A DNA stretch of 64,000 nucleotides, from contig JAKQKB010000173.1 of NCBI GenBank assembly GCA_029560875.1, positions 62,001 through 126,000 of the forward strand, in the 5' to 3' direction. Positions 17,143-27,569 of this stretch are shown one piece after another (the stretch's first letter is position 1; each line of letters starts with the position of its first letter). The translations under genes were made by a program, and so were the position numbers. Origin of the DNA: Bacteroidota bacterium. GTDB taxonomy: Bacteria > Bacteroidota > Bacteroidia > Bacteroidales > Tenuifilaceae. The notes beneath the pieces are model-generated. The model was not told the DNA's origin and searched no databases. It saw nothing but the letters and a program-made list of their open reading frames with translations.

Positions 17143-18900
17143 ATGAAAACTAAAGGTAAAGTAACCGGAATTATTGCCAACCTTGTTATTGTAGAGGTTG
17201 ATGGCCCGGTTGCCCAGAATGAGATTTGCTACATCAATCTTTCTGGAGTAAACCTAATGGCCGAAATCATTAAGGTCATAGGTAAACTTGCATACGTTCA
17301 GGTTTTTGAAAGTACTCGTGGACTTAGAGTTGGAGACTCTGTTGAGTTCCAAGGTCATATGCTTGAGGTAAGCCTTGGGCCTGGACTACTTTCTAAAAAC
17401 TATGACGGATTGCAGCACGATTTGGCCAAAATGAATGGTATTTTCCTACAACGTGGCGATTATACCGATGCTTTGGATATGGACTCAACTTGGGAATTTA
17501 CACCAACTGCAACACCAGGAACGCAAGTTACTGCTGCTGATTGGTTGGGTGAAGTTCCTGAAGGTTGGCTCAATCATAAAATAATGGTTCCATTCACACT
17601 GACAGATAAATACACAGTTAAATCTATAGTATCAAAGGGAACCTACAAAATTACCGATACCATTGCTGTTTTAACAAACTCAAAAGGCGAGAATGTTAAT
17701 GTAACCATGGTTCAGAAATGGCCTGTTAAAAGAGCTATTACTGCATATCGCGAAAAACCTCGTCCATTCAAAATTATGGAAACAGGTGTAAGGGTAATTG
17801 ATACTCTTAACCCAATTGCCGAGGGTGGTACAGGGTTTATTCCCGGTCCATTTGGTTGTGGAAAAACAGTACTTCAGCACGCATTGGCAAAACAGGCTGA
17901 GGCCGATATGATTATTGTAGCAGCCTGTGGAGAACGTGCAAACGAGGTAGTTGAAATTTTTGCTGAGTTCCCTCATCTTGTCGATCCACGTACTGGACGT
18001 AAATTAATGGAACGTACTACAATTATCTGTAACACATCCAATATGCCCGTTGCATCGCGCGAAGCGTCAGTTTATACAGCAATGACTATTGGTGAGTACT
18101 ACAGGTCAATGGGATTAAAAGTCCTTCTTTTGGCTGACTCTACTTCACGCTGGGCACAGGCACTTCGCGAAATGAGTAACAGGCTAGAGGAACTTCCTGG
18201 TCCAGATGCATTCCCAATGGACTTGCCTGCTATTATTGCAAACTTCTACGCTCGTGCAGGTATGGTTTACCTTAATAATGGAACAACTGGTTCTGTTACC
18301 TTTATTGGTACAGTATCGCCTGCAGGTGGTAACCTAAAGGAGCCTGTAACAGAATCAACTAAAAAGGCAGCTCGTTGTTTCTATGCACTTTCACAGCAAC
18401 GTGCCGATAGTAAGCGCTATCCTGCTATTGATTCAATGGATAGTTACTCTAAATACTTGGAATATCCTGAAATTCAAGAGTATTTAAACAAAAACATCAG
18501 CCCTAACTGGGTTAATCTTGTTTTAAAATCCAAGAATATTGTTCAGCGTGGCAAAGAGGCCTATGAGCAAATAAATATCCTTGGCGATGATAGCGTACCG
18601 TTGGATTATCATGATAGATTCTGGAAGGCAGAAATTATCGACTTTGTAATTCTCCAACAGGATGCATTTGATAAGATTGATTCTAATACGCCATTACAGC
18701 GTCAGCGTTTTATGCTGGAAAAAGTAATGTCGATTGCTGATATGAACTTCAAGTTTGATGGTTTTGAGCAATGTTCACTTTACTACAAGCGCATTATTAA
18801 TGCCCTTAAGCAGATGAACTATTCCATATTCCAAACCGAAGAGTTCTACAATTACGAGAAAGAACTTCAAACAATCCTTAACGAAAGAAGAGTTGAATAA
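17143..18900 (+). CDS. atpA: V-type ATP synthase/ATPase catalytic subunit A
   Basis: A 585-residue catalytic subunit. The P-loop GPFGCGKTVLQ lies near residue 233 (usually GPFGSGKT; the Ser-to-Cys change is in the variable position), the non-homologous region typical of A subunits spans about 115-190 (WEFTPTATPGTQVTAADWLG), and ACGERANEVVEI with DSTSRWAQALREMSNRLEELPG completes the catalytic site, including the Glu and Arg of the family. It makes or hydrolyses ATP with subunit B in the cytoplasmic head. It overlaps the B gene by 1 base (TAATG). Confidence 0.97.
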   Translation: MKTKGKVTGIIANLVIVEVDGPVAQNEICYINLSGVNLMAEIIKVIGKLAYVQVFESTRGLRVGDSVEFQGHMLEVSLGPGLLSKNYDGLQHDLAKMNGIFLQRGDYTDALDMDSTWEFTPTATPGTQVTAADWLGEVPEGWLNHKIMVPFTLTDKYTVKSIVSKGTYKITDTIAVLTNSKGENVNVTMVQKWPVKRAITAYREKPRPFKIMETGVRVIDTLNPIAEGGTGFIPGPFGCGKTVLQHALAKQAEADMIIVAACGERANEVVEIFAEFPHLVDPRTGRKLMERTTIICNTSNMPVASREASVYTAMTIGEYYRSMGLKVLLLADSTSRWAQALREMSNRLEELPGPDAFPMDLPAIIANFYARAGMVYLNNGTTGSVTFIGTVSPAGGNLKEPVTESTKKAARCFYALSQQRADSKRYPAIDSMDSYSKYLEYPEIQEYLNKNISPNWVNLVLKSKNIVQRGKEAYEQINILGDDSVPLDYHDRFWKAEIIDFVILQQDAFDKIDSNTPLQRQRFMLEKVMSIADMNFKFDGFEQCSLYYKRIINALKQMNYSIFQTEEFYNYEKELQTILNERRVE

Positions 18901-20219
18901 TGGAAACTAAAGCATTTCAAAGGATATACACCCAATTAATGGGTATAACCAAAGCTACGGTTACTCTTAAGGCGCAGGGTGTTGCTAACGAGGAACTTGC
19001 AATGGTTCATGGTCGTCTGGCTCAGGTGGTTAAAATATTCGGTGATATGGTTACTCTTCAGGTTTTCAGTGGTACCGAGGGTATCCCGACTAACGCTGAG
19101 GTTGTATTCTATGGAGAGCCTCCAAAGTTAAAGGTAGGCGATGATTTGGCTGGTCGATTCTTCGATGCCTATGGTCGTCCGCTTTTTGGTGCTACCGAAA
19201 TTGAAGGAGAACCACGCGAAATCGGAGGTCCTTCAGTAAACCCTCTTAGACGCGAGCAACCATCGGAGCTTATTGCAACAGGTATTGCAGGTATCGACCT
19301 TAATAATACACTGGTTACAGGACAGAAAATTCCATTCTTTGCGGACCCCGACCAACCTTTTAACCAGGTTATGGCAATGGTTGCGCTTCGTGCTCAGGCC
19401 GATAAGATTATCCTTGGTGGTATGGGACTTTCGAACGACGATTTCCTATTCTTCAAGAATGTATTCGAGAACGCAGGAGCATTGGACCGTATCATTAGTT
19501 TCGTTAATACCACTGAGCAGCCTCCTGTTGAGCGCTTGCTTGTTCCTGATATGGCTCTAACTGCCGCTGAGTACTTTGCAGTTCAAAAAAATGAGAAGGT
19601 ATTGGTTCTTCTAACCGATATGACCCTATATGCCGATGCATTAAGTATTGTATCGAACCGTATGGACCAAATTCCATCTAAGGACTCAATGCCAGGTTCT
19701 CTTTATTCCGACCTTGCTAAGATTTACGAAAAAGCAGTTCAGTTCCCCGATGGTGGTTCCATCACTATTATTGCAGTAACTACGCTTTCGGGTGGCGATA
19801 TTACTCACGCTATTCCAGATAATACTGGTTATATTACCGAGGGACAGCTATTCCTACGTACCGATAGCGATACCGGAAAAGTTATTGTTGACCCTTTCCG
19901 AAGCCTATCGCGTTTGAAACAGCTTGTAATTGGTAAAAAAACCCGCGAGGACCATCCTCAGGTGATGAACGCTGCAGTTCGCCTTTATGCCGATGCTGCT
20001 AACGCAAAAACAAAACTTGAGAACGGTTTCGATTTGACTGAGTACGATGAGCGCGCGCTAAAATTTGCTCACGACTATTCAATGAAACTTTTGGCAATTG
20101 ACATCAATATCGAGGTTGATACTATGCTCGATACTGCTTGGCAACTATTTGCTAAATATTTCTCCCAAACAGAGGTTGCAATTAAGAATGAGTTAGTTCA
20201 AAAATATTGGCCTAACTAA
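18900..20219 (+). CDS. atpB: V-type ATP synthase/ATPase regulatory subunit B
   Basis: A 439-residue non-catalytic head subunit. It shares the alpha/beta ATPase fold with A but lacks a P-loop, having PFFADPDQPFNQVMAMVAL where A has its Walker motif, as expected for B subunits. Later conserved segments are TDMTLYADALSIVSNRMDQI and PDGGSITIIAVTTLSGGDIT. It forms the A3B3 head with subunit A. The start ATG overlaps the stop codon of the A gene, so the two are translationally coupled, matching their equal stoichiometry. Confidence 0.97.
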   Translation: METKAFQRIYTQLMGITKATVTLKAQGVANEELAMVHGRLAQVVKIFGDMVTLQVFSGTEGIPTNAEVVFYGEPPKLKVGDDLAGRFFDAYGRPLFGATEIEGEPREIGGPSVNPLRREQPSELIATGIAGIDLNNTLVTGQKIPFFADPDQPFNQVMAMVALRAQADKIILGGMGLSNDDFLFFKNVFENAGALDRIISFVNTTEQPPVERLLVPDMALTAAEYFAVQKNEKVLVLLTDMTLYADALSIVSNRMDQIPSKDSMPGSLYSDLAKIYEKAVQFPDGGSITIIAVTTLSGGDITHAIPDNTGYITEGQLFLRTDSDTGKVIVDPFRSLSRLKQLVIGKKTREDHPQVMNAAVRLYADAANAKTKLENGFDLTEYDERALKFAHDYSMKLLAIDINIEVDTMLDTAWQLFAKYFSQTEVAIKNELVQKYWPN

Positions 20220-20248
20220 TAATTCTTAAACAATTAAAACTGAATAAA

Positions 20249-20851
20249 ATGGCAATTAAGTTTCAGTTCAATAAAACCTCGCTTAACGACCTGAATAAAC
20301 AGCTCAAGGTACGTCTACGCGCTTTGCCTACCCTAAAAAATAAGGAATCGGCGTTGCGTATGGAAGTAAAAAGGGCTAAGAATAAGGTTCAAGAACTCGA
20401 CGATGCGCTAACCACTAAAATTAAGAATTATGAGTATATGGTTAGTCTTTGGGGAGAGTTTGAACGTAATTTGGTTATTATAGAAGACGTTAAGTTGGGT
20501 AGAATCAAAATTGCTGGGGTGAAAATACCTATTTTGGAGGAAGTTCAGTTTAAGGTTAAAGAGTATAGCGTTTTTTCCCGTCCATTCTGGTACACAGAAG
20601 GGGTAAAGATATTGCAGGAGATGGCCTCAATTGGCATTGAACGCGATTTCTACTACGAAAAAATGCGATTGCTCGATTATGCCCGTAAAAAGACAACTCA
20701 AAAGGTAAACCTTTACGAAAAGGTGCAAATTCCTGGCTATGAGAATGCCATTCGTAAGATTAAACGATTCCTTGAGGATGAGGAGAATCTTTCGAAATCG
20801 GCTATGAAAATCGTGAAAAAACGTTACGAAAACGCGGAGGTTGAGTCATGA
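20249..20851 (+). CDS. atpD: V-type ATP synthase/ATPase subunit D
   Basis: A 200-residue central-shaft subunit. It shows the expected pair of long terminal helices (KTSLNDLNKQLKVRLRALPT at the start and a basic helix ending VKKRYENAE). The rotating shaft couples ATP hydrolysis in the head to the membrane ring. Subunit F, the usual partner of D, is not encoded before or after it. The gene overlaps the subunit I gene by 4 bases. Confidence 0.92.
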   Translation: MAIKFQFNKTSLNDLNKQLKVRLRALPTLKNKESALRMEVKRAKNKVQELDDALTTKIKNYEYMVSLWGEFERNLVIIEDVKLGRIKIAGVKIPILEEVQFKVKEYSVFSRPFWYTEGVKILQEMASIGIERDFYYEKMRLLDYARKKTTQKVNLYEKVQIPGYENAIRKIKRFLEDEENLSKSAMKIVKKRYENAEVES

Positions 20852-22860
20852 TTGTACCAATGACCAAATATTCTTTTCTTGTGTATCACAAGCAATACGA
20901 AGAATTTCTGAACGAAATCAGAAATATTGGTGTGGTACACATAATTGAAAAACCATTTGAGGAGACCCAAACCTTAAAAGCCAATAAGAGTTTACTAAAC
21001 GAATACTCTAGCACTATAAGCGCTCTTAAAAAGAGACTTAAAGCAAAGAATATTGAACCAGAGTCGCTTGTAAATACTGAGAACACTGAGGTTGATGGTT
21101 TTACCCTGCTTGAAGAGTTCAAGAACTACCAGCAAAGGCTTGAGTACAACAACCAGAAGTTGGTCTCTTTAAAGAAAGAACTGAGTGCTGTAGAACCTTG
21201 GGGCGATTATGATTTGCATAGAATTGAATCGCTAGCAAAAAATAGTCTCTCTTTTAGATTCTTTGTTGTTTCAAAGCACAAATTCAACCCTGATTGGGAA
21301 AACCAGTATCCAATTGAAGTTATTAATGAGATTGCAGGATTGGTATACTTTGTTTTAGTTCAGCCCAACAAGGAGAATTTTGAGATTGAGGCCGAAGAGG
21401 TTAGAATTCCAAAAGCATCGTTTGCTCAACTCAAAAGTGAAATTGACTTCTTTGTAAATGATAGTATTAAGGTTAATAACGAACTCGATAATATTGCGAA
21501 TCAGATAGCAGTCTTAGAGACAGCAAAAAACAATCTATTTGGCGAAATCTCTTTCGAGAGAGTTAAACTTAGCACTAAGAAAGAAGCCGATGAGCGTTTA
21601 ATGTTGCTTGAAGGGTGGATTCCTGAAGAAAATTCCTCATTAGTTTCAGATTATTGCGACAAAATAGGAGTTTTATACCTATCAGGCAAACCTGAGGAGA
21701 CAGACAAAGTGCCTATATTGCTGAAAAATAACAAGTTTGCTAAGTTATTTGAACCAATTGGTAAACTTTACTCTTTGCCAGCTTACGCAGAAATTGACTT
21801 GACTGCGTTTTTGGCTCCATTCTTCATGGTTTTCTTCGGTTTTTGCCTTGGCGATGCAGGTTACGGTTTAACTATACTTGCCTTAGTTACTTACTATAAG
21901 ATGTTTAAGGCTAAAGCCGATATCAAACCTATATTAACATTGGTTCAGTATTTAGGTGCTGCTACCATTTTAATGGGTATGGTTTCTGGAACTGTATTCG
22001 GCGTTAATTTACTTGATACTGGATACTTGCTAAATAGCGAATCCCTAAAATTCCTAGCCAATAGCAATGTACCTCAGGATATTATATCTAAAATATCCAG
22101 TATTGTTGGTCAGCATTACGCTACTAGAGACCAATATTTTGCAGCAATATCTGGAGCAATTGGAGCCGAAGGCTTAAATGAGTACAAATCGGAGTTTATG
22201 AGAAGCGCTTTCTCTGATTATTCCGTATTGAATTCGTTCAGGCATTTAATCCTCGACTCTCAGAATATGTTCAACCTGGCCATAGTATTTGGTATGTTTC
22301 AAATATTGTTCGGAATGGGTATGAAAGCTGCTAATATGATTAAGCAGAAAAGTTTCATCTTCTCCGTTTCAACCATTTCTTGGATGATACTAATTATTGG
22401 CCTGATTGTTTTACAAGGTGGTGCTGCTGGGGGATATTTCACTAAAGAGTTTGTAACCACACCAACATATATACTGCTAGGTGTTACTGGTGTTGGAATA
22501 CTATTCTTTAACGACCCTTCTGCAAATATCTTTATCAGTTTCGCCAAAGGTTTGTACGATATTTATGGTATGGCAACAGGTATTTTCGGCGACTTACTAT
22601 CGTATATTCGATTGTTTGCGCTTGGAACTTCTGGTGCTATCCTAGGATTCGTTATCAATCAAATAGCAGTTCAATTCCTGTCTATTCAATACGCTGGACC
22701 TGTTCTGTTTGTGATATTTTTAATAATTGGACACACACTGGTACTTCTACTATCTGTTCTAGGTGCCTTTGTACATCCATTACGTTTAACTTTTGTTGAG
22801 TTTTACAAAAACTCTGGCTTTGCTGGAGGTGGAAAAGCTTATAAACCATTTACTAAATAA
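20848..22860 (+). CDS. atpI: V-type ATP synthase/ATPase membrane subunit I
   Basis: A 670-residue membrane stator subunit. The first half is cytoplasmic and coiled-coil rich (begins MIVPMTKYSFLVYHKQYEEF); the second half has about eight membrane segments, beginning AFLAPFFMVFFGFCLGDAGYG, a family signature. Near the C-terminus, GDLLSYIRLFALGTSGAILG carries the conserved arginine (in SYIRLFALG) needed for ion transfer next to the K ring. The name here is for the V-type I subunit, not the small F-type AtpI. It overlaps the D gene by 4 bases. Confidence 0.95.
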   Translation: MIVPMTKYSFLVYHKQYEEFLNEIRNIGVVHIIEKPFEETQTLKANKSLLNEYSSTISALKKRLKAKNIEPESLVNTENTEVDGFTLLEEFKNYQQRLEYNNQKLVSLKKELSAVEPWGDYDLHRIESLAKNSLSFRFFVVSKHKFNPDWENQYPIEVINEIAGLVYFVLVQPNKENFEIEAEEVRIPKASFAQLKSEIDFFVNDSIKVNNELDNIANQIAVLETAKNNLFGEISFERVKLSTKKEADERLMLLEGWIPEENSSLVSDYCDKIGVLYLSGKPEETDKVPILLKNNKFAKLFEPIGKLYSLPAYAEIDLTAFLAPFFMVFFGFCLGDAGYGLTILALVTYYKMFKAKADIKPILTLVQYLGAATILMGMVSGTVFGVNLLDTGYLLNSESLKFLANSNVPQDIISKISSIVGQHYATRDQYFAAISGAIGAEGLNEYKSEFMRSAFSDYSVLNSFRHLILDSQNMFNLAIVFGMFQILFGMGMKAANMIKQKSFIFSVSTISWMILIIGLIVLQGGAAGGYFTKEFVTTPTYILLGVTGVGILFFNDPSANIFISFAKGLYDIYGMATGIFGDLLSYIRLFALGTSGAILGFVINQIAVQFLSIQYAGPVLFVIFLIIGHTLVLLLSVLGAFVHPLRLTFVEFYKNSGFAGGGKAYKPFTK

Positions 22861-22871
22861 TAATTAACTAA

Positions 22872-23348
<477 letters not shown>

Positions 23349-23365
23349 TTGCTTGTCAAATAAGT

Positions 23366-23396
23366 AAAAAAAGCCGACTTAACGTCGGCTTTTTTT
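23366..23396. terminator. Bidirectional terminator between V-ATPase operon and ygiQ
   Basis: AGCCGAC (23372-23378) and GTCGGCT (23384-23390) form the stem, flanked by A-tract and T-tract, so it works in both directions. The stop codon of ygiQ (23379-23381) lies in the loop. Confidence 0.9.
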
Positions 23397-25139
23397 GTTT
23401 TCGTTCTTGTACCAGAAGAAGTAACTTTGCTGCTTCTGCTTTTCTTGCTTTGTTCTGGCTACATATACTTTCTCTCCAGTATAAGGGTCAACTCCTGTGT
23501 AGTATATTGTGGATGCCAATGTCATTGGTGTTGGTGTAAAATCTTGAACCTGCTCCAGTTTGAAGTTTAAACGCCTTGTTTCATCGGCAAGGTTCTGCAT
23601 ATCCTGGTCGGTGCTTGCAGGATGGCTCGATATAAAGTAAGGTATAAGTTGCTGATTTAATGAGAATTTATGGTTGATGTCATCAAACTTTTGTTTAAGT
23701 AAGTGGAAGAGTTTAAACGATGGTTTGCGCATCATTTTCAGCACTCTATCCGACGTATGCTCGGGAGCAACCTTTAACCTGCCCGAAACGTGGTATCTGC
23801 ATAGATTCTCGAAGTATTCCTGTTCAGCCTTACTTTGCTTATCGATGAATAAATCGTAGCGTACGCCACTACCTATAAATGCCTTCTTAATTCCATCAAT
23901 CTTCCTAACCTTGCTGTAGAGTTGATTTATCGACTCGTGACTGGAATTTAGATTATTACAGACACTCGGGAATATGCACGATTGACGCTTACATTTTTCG
24001 CAAATACTGAGGTCTTTTCCTTGCATCCTGTACATATTGGCCGATGGGCCACCAATATCACTCAAATACCCCTTAAATCCTGGTAGTTTCTTGATTTTCT
24101 CAATCTCATCCAGAATCGATTTCTCGGAACGCGATGAAATGAATCTTCCCTGATGAGCCGAAATGGTACAGAAACTGCATCCTCCAAAGCATCCTCGGTG
24201 AATATTCACCGAGAATTTAATCATCTCCCAAGCAGGAATTGCTTTATCCTTATAGCGTGGGTGAGGCAAATGTGTGTAGGGTAAATCGTACCAACTATCA
24301 ATTTCGTTGGTGCTAGGAAGCGGATATGGAGGGTTAACAACTACGCATTTATCGTTTACGGGCTCAACCAAGCATTTAGCATTCATCCGGTTCGATTCCG
24401 ACTCAATTAGCTTAAAGTTCTCGCCAAACTTCAGTTTATCCTTGAGGCAATCATCGTAGGAGTGAAGGTTGATGGTGTTTTTGGACTTGCTGTACTTTTC
24501 CAAATTTGAATCAACATAGCCAATCTGTGGAATATCTCTGAGTTGATAAATGCTAGCACCTCTCGATAATCGTTGAGCAATCTCCACTATTGGTTTTTCG
24601 CCCATACCGTAAACAAGTATATCAGCCTCACTATCAATCAATATCGAAGGTTTCAAAGTATTGCTCCAGTAATCGTAGTGTGTAAATCGCCTAAGCGAAG
24701 ACTCTATTCCACCAATCACTAGAGGTGTATTCGGATATAATTTCTTTATAATATTGGAGTAAACTTTTACAGCATAGTCGGGCCTATAGCCCGAAACTCC
24801 GCCTGGTGTGTAAGCATCATCGCTACGTAGGCGTATATTGGCCGTATAGTGGTTCACCATTGAGTCCATACATCCCGATGATACAGCAAAGAATAGACGC
24901 GGTTCTCCAAGTTTTTTAAAATCGCGTAAATCGTCGCGCCAGTTGGGCTGAGGAACAATAGCAACTTTAAAACCAGCGTTTTCCAATACCCTACCAATAA
25001 CAGCAGCGCCAAACGAGGGATGGTCAACATAGGCATCGCCTGTAAATAGGATAATATCGGCCTGTTCCCAACCAAGAGCCCTCATCTCCTTGATTGTTGT
25101 TGGCAGAAACTTACTATTACTCCTCGCTTTATTATCCAC
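23379..25139 (-). CDS. ygiQ: YgiQ family radical SAM protein
   Basis: A 586-residue radical SAM protein of the YgiQ family. An N-terminal family domain (ADIILFTGDAYVDHPSFGAA) precedes the radical SAM core, whose cluster motif is CFGGCSFC (CxxxCxxC) in HRGCFGGCSFCTISAHQGR at about residue 315. A further cysteine group, ICEKCKRQSCIFPSVC, may hold a second metal centre. The reaction is not known for any member. It shares direction with queA, 11 bases upstream, so the two probably form an operon. Confidence 0.93.
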   Translation of the reverse strand: MDNKARSNSKFLPTTIKEMRALGWEQADIILFTGDAYVDHPSFGAAVIGRVLENAGFKVAIVPQPNWRDDLRDFKKLGEPRLFFAVSSGCMDSMVNHYTANIRLRSDDAYTPGGVSGYRPDYAVKVYSNIIKKLYPNTPLVIGGIESSLRRFTHYDYWSNTLKPSILIDSEADILVYGMGEKPIVEIAQRLSRGASIYQLRDIPQIGYVDSNLEKYSKSKNTINLHSYDDCLKDKLKFGENFKLIESESNRMNAKCLVEPVNDKCVVVNPPYPLPSTNEIDSWYDLPYTHLPHPRYKDKAIPAWEMIKFSVNIHRGCFGGCSFCTISAHQGRFISSRSEKSILDEIEKIKKLPGFKGYLSDIGGPSANMYRMQGKDLSICEKCKRQSCIFPSVCNNLNSSHESINQLYSKVRKIDGIKKAFIGSGVRYDLFIDKQSKAEQEYFENLCRYHVSGRLKVAPEHTSDRVLKMMRKPSFKLFHLLKQKFDDINHKFSLNQQLIPYFISSHPASTDQDMQNLADETRRLNFKLEQVQDFTPTPMTLASTIYYTGVDPYTGEKVYVARTKQEKQKQQSYFFWYKNENKKSRR

Positions 25140-25150
25140 GTTTTATCATT

Positions 25151-26359
25151 TTACTCTTTAAATAACAAACTACTATCGCCATAGCTCAAAAAACGGAAGT
25201 TGTTTTCCATTGCGTATTTGTACACTTTCTTCCAGTCGTTGCCAATTAGAGCCGATACTAGCAGCAATAATGTAGATTTGGGTTGATGAAAGTTAGTGAT
25301 AAGCGCATCGGCAGTCATAATCTCATAACCTGGCATAATCATTATTTGGGTTGATGCCGATACAACATTCATATTCCTATCGTTTAAATGCTTTAAAAGG
25401 GCTTTAAACGATTCCTTTATAGGCAATTTGGGTAAATTGTATGGTTCCCACTGCGAAATAAAAAAAGGAGCCTCCAATTGTCCATTATGGGCTTTTACTC
25501 CAAGCCAGTATAAACTTTCCAATGTCCTAAGGGTTGTTGTCCCAACTACAAACAGTTTACCTTCAGTATTTACAATGCTTTCAATAAATTTCTTTTCCAC
25601 AAAGAAGTGTTCAGTGTGCATCTCGTGTTCAGCAACGCTCTCTGCCTTTACTGGCTTAAAAGTGCCTGCTCCAACGTGAAGTGTAACGTAGTGTCTTTTA
25701 ATTGACTTTACAGATAGTTTATCGAACACGGTGTTGGTAAAGTGTAATCCTGCAGTTGGTGCGGCCACAGAACCTTCCGGATGTGCGTAAACTGTTTGGT
25801 ATCTATCCTTATCAATCTCCTCTGAATCGCGGTTTAAGTAGGGTGGAATTGGCACATTTCCGCATAGTTCAATTATCTGAGCAAAACTTAAATCAGCATT
25901 ATTCCAGGTAAACTCAACTTCAACACCCTCAGTTAAATGCTTCAGTTTATTCGCATAAAGTGTTGAATTTGATTGAGGAATACTCAATTCCAAAATATCA
26001 TTTTTCCACTTTTTAAGGTTTCCAACCAAGCATTTCCAGGTAACCGATGAGTGATTCCCAAACGATTGTGCATAATCGGCAGGGGTTATTGGCTCCAGCA
26101 GAAATATCTCTATTGATGCTCCTGTACTCCTTTTGAAATTAAGCCTTGCCCTAACAACCTTGGTGTTGTTCAAGATTAAGGTGCTACCCTCTGGTATATA
26201 ATTTTCGATATTTCTGAAAATATCTTCGGAGATATTGCTATTCCTGTAAAGTAGGAGTTTTGACTCATCCCTGTTAGCCAATGGATGCTTGGCAATTCTC
26301 GCCTCAGGGAGTTCGTAATCGTAATCCGATATTTTTATTTTATCAAAATCGATGCTCAT
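25151..26359 (-). CDS. queA: S-adenosylmethionine:tRNA ribosyltransferase-isomerase
   Basis: A 402-residue enzyme of queuosine synthesis that transfers the ribosyl part of SAM to preQ1 in tRNA to give epoxyqueuosine. The family signatures are visible: LPEARIAKHPLANRDESKLL near the N-terminus, LILNNTKVVRARL, GSVAAPTAGLHFT, and HVGAGTFKPVKAE. It is somewhat longer than the roughly 340-350 residues usual in proteobacteria, as in other Bacteroidota. The ATG at 26359 (MSIDFDKIK) is preferred over a TTG two codons upstream. Confidence 0.96.
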   Translation of the reverse strand: MSIDFDKIKISDYDYELPEARIAKHPLANRDESKLLLYRNSNISEDIFRNIENYIPEGSTLILNNTKVVRARLNFKRSTGASIEIFLLEPITPADYAQSFGNHSSVTWKCLVGNLKKWKNDILELSIPQSNSTLYANKLKHLTEGVEVEFTWNNADLSFAQIIELCGNVPIPPYLNRDSEEIDKDRYQTVYAHPEGSVAAPTAGLHFTNTVFDKLSVKSIKRHYVTLHVGAGTFKPVKAESVAEHEMHTEHFFVEKKFIESIVNTEGKLFVVGTTTLRTLESLYWLGVKAHNGQLEAPFFISQWEPYNLPKLPIKESFKALLKHLNDRNMNVVSASTQIMIMPGYEIMTADALITNFHQPKSTLLLLVSALIGNDWKKVYKYAMENNFRFLSYGDSSLLFKE

Positions 26360-26416
26360 TATCAATCAATTGAAAATCTTATTAGGCACATTCAGCAAAT
26401 AGAACGAATGGTTCCG

Positions 26417-26434
26417 CAAAATTAGTTAATTTTG
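26417..26434. promoter_or_regulatory. Overlapping divergent -7 boxes for queA and the DUF2027-Smr gene
   Basis: CAAAATTA (26417-26424) is TAATTTTG on the minus strand, and TAATTTTG (26427-26434) lies on the plus strand, separated by two bases. Both match TAnnTTTG exactly and form a near-perfect palindrome, with start sites expected at about 26410 (queA) and 26441 (DUF2027-Smr). -33 elements are weak in both directions. Confidence 0.5.
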
Positions 26435-26481
26435 TGAGTTATTTGTTTTTAACAAGACATTGTAAATCAATATTGTAGATT

Positions 26482-27549
26482 ATGAATGTAAGAGTGGGAG
26501 ATAAGGTTCGGTTCCTAAACGAGGTTGGTGGCGGAAAAGTTGTGAAAATTCTGGATAAAAGAAAAGTCCTTGTGGAAAGCGAGGATGGATTTGAAATTCC
26601 CGTTCTCGACTCCGATTTAGTTGTTATAGACAGCGTATCCGACAATAAAATAAAGGGAACTAGCAATCATCAGACTCCTAAGGACTCTAAGCAAAAGAAT
26701 CTACCTAAGCAGGAGGCTAAGGTTGAAAATAATGACATTAACGTTGACGAGAATAAAGAATCCGATGAGCAAGGCGATTCCGTTGCTCTTCAACTAGCCT
26801 TTGTTCCAAAGGATATCAATTCACTGTATAAGTCGAATATCGATTTGTATATCATCAACGATAGTTCCTACAGGGTATTCTATGCAATATCTAAATGGGA
26901 GGATGGTAAACTAAACCTTATTAAAGCGGGTCTTTTAGCATCGGACACCAAAGAGTTTATCAAAACTTTCGAGTTGTCGGAGATTAATCAGGTAACCACT
27001 TTCAATATTCAGGCAGTTTACTATAAGAATATCGCCTACAAGGCACACCAGCCAGAGTTCTACGATATTGAGTTAAACCCAATAAAACTTCAGAAAGGGG
27101 GCAACTTTACCGAGAACGACTTCTTCGATGAGCGCGCATATATCATCTCTGTATCCGATTCTTACAAGGAGGAGATGCTAAAGCACTTGACTGATAAGGC
27201 TATATCCGAAGCAATAAAGCAAAAGGAGCCTAAGCCAATTGTGAAGCCCGTTAAAAAGCAGGTTGATGATATCGAGGAGGTGGATTTACATATTCACGAG
27301 TTGGTTGATAACTGGAGCGGAATGGCTCCCGGTGAAATTATTCAAATTCAACTAGCGCGGTTCGAGACCGCATTACAGGGCAGATTAAAAGGGAATACCA
27401 AGAAGATGGTCTTTATCCACGGTATTGGTAATGGTAAACTTAAGTACGAAATAACAAGGGCACTCGATAGCAAGTACCCTAAACTCAAATATCAGGATGC
27501 ATCGTTTAAAGAGTACGGTTACGGTGCAACCTTAGTGTATCTGAAATAG
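26482..27549 (+). CDS. DUF2027 and Smr domain protein
   Basis: A 355-residue protein with an N-terminal DUF2027 domain (NVRVGDKVRFLNEVGGGKVV, a small beta barrel), a charged linker (about residues 60-100), a central beta domain (SLYKSNIDLYIINDSSYRVF) and a C-terminal Smr domain. The Smr part has the VDLHIHEL start and the HGIGNGKL loop (HGxGxGxL) of this nuclease-like fold, as in MutS2. Members may bind or nick nucleic acids; some Smr domains cleave RNA. The gene ends about 20 bases before the RNase P RNA. Confidence 0.92.
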   Translation: MNVRVGDKVRFLNEVGGGKVVKILDKRKVLVESEDGFEIPVLDSDLVVIDSVSDNKIKGTSNHQTPKDSKQKNLPKQEAKVENNDINVDENKESDEQGDSVALQLAFVPKDINSLYKSNIDLYIINDSSYRVFYAISKWEDGKLNLIKAGLLASDTKEFIKTFELSEINQVTTFNIQAVYYKNIAYKAHQPEFYDIELNPIKLQKGGNFTENDFFDERAYIISVSDSYKEEMLKHLTDKAISEAIKQKEPKPIVKPVKKQVDDIEEVDLHIHELVDNWSGMAPGEIIQIQLARFETALQGRLKGNTKKMVFIHGIGNGKLKYEITRALDSKYPKLKYQDASFKEYGYGATLVYLK

Positions 27550-27569
27550 TATAAAGCATTTAGATTAAA

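Noticed and set aside
20220-20248. Hidden V-ATPase subunit F gene between B and D
   Set aside because: The gap is only 29 bases; F needs about 300.
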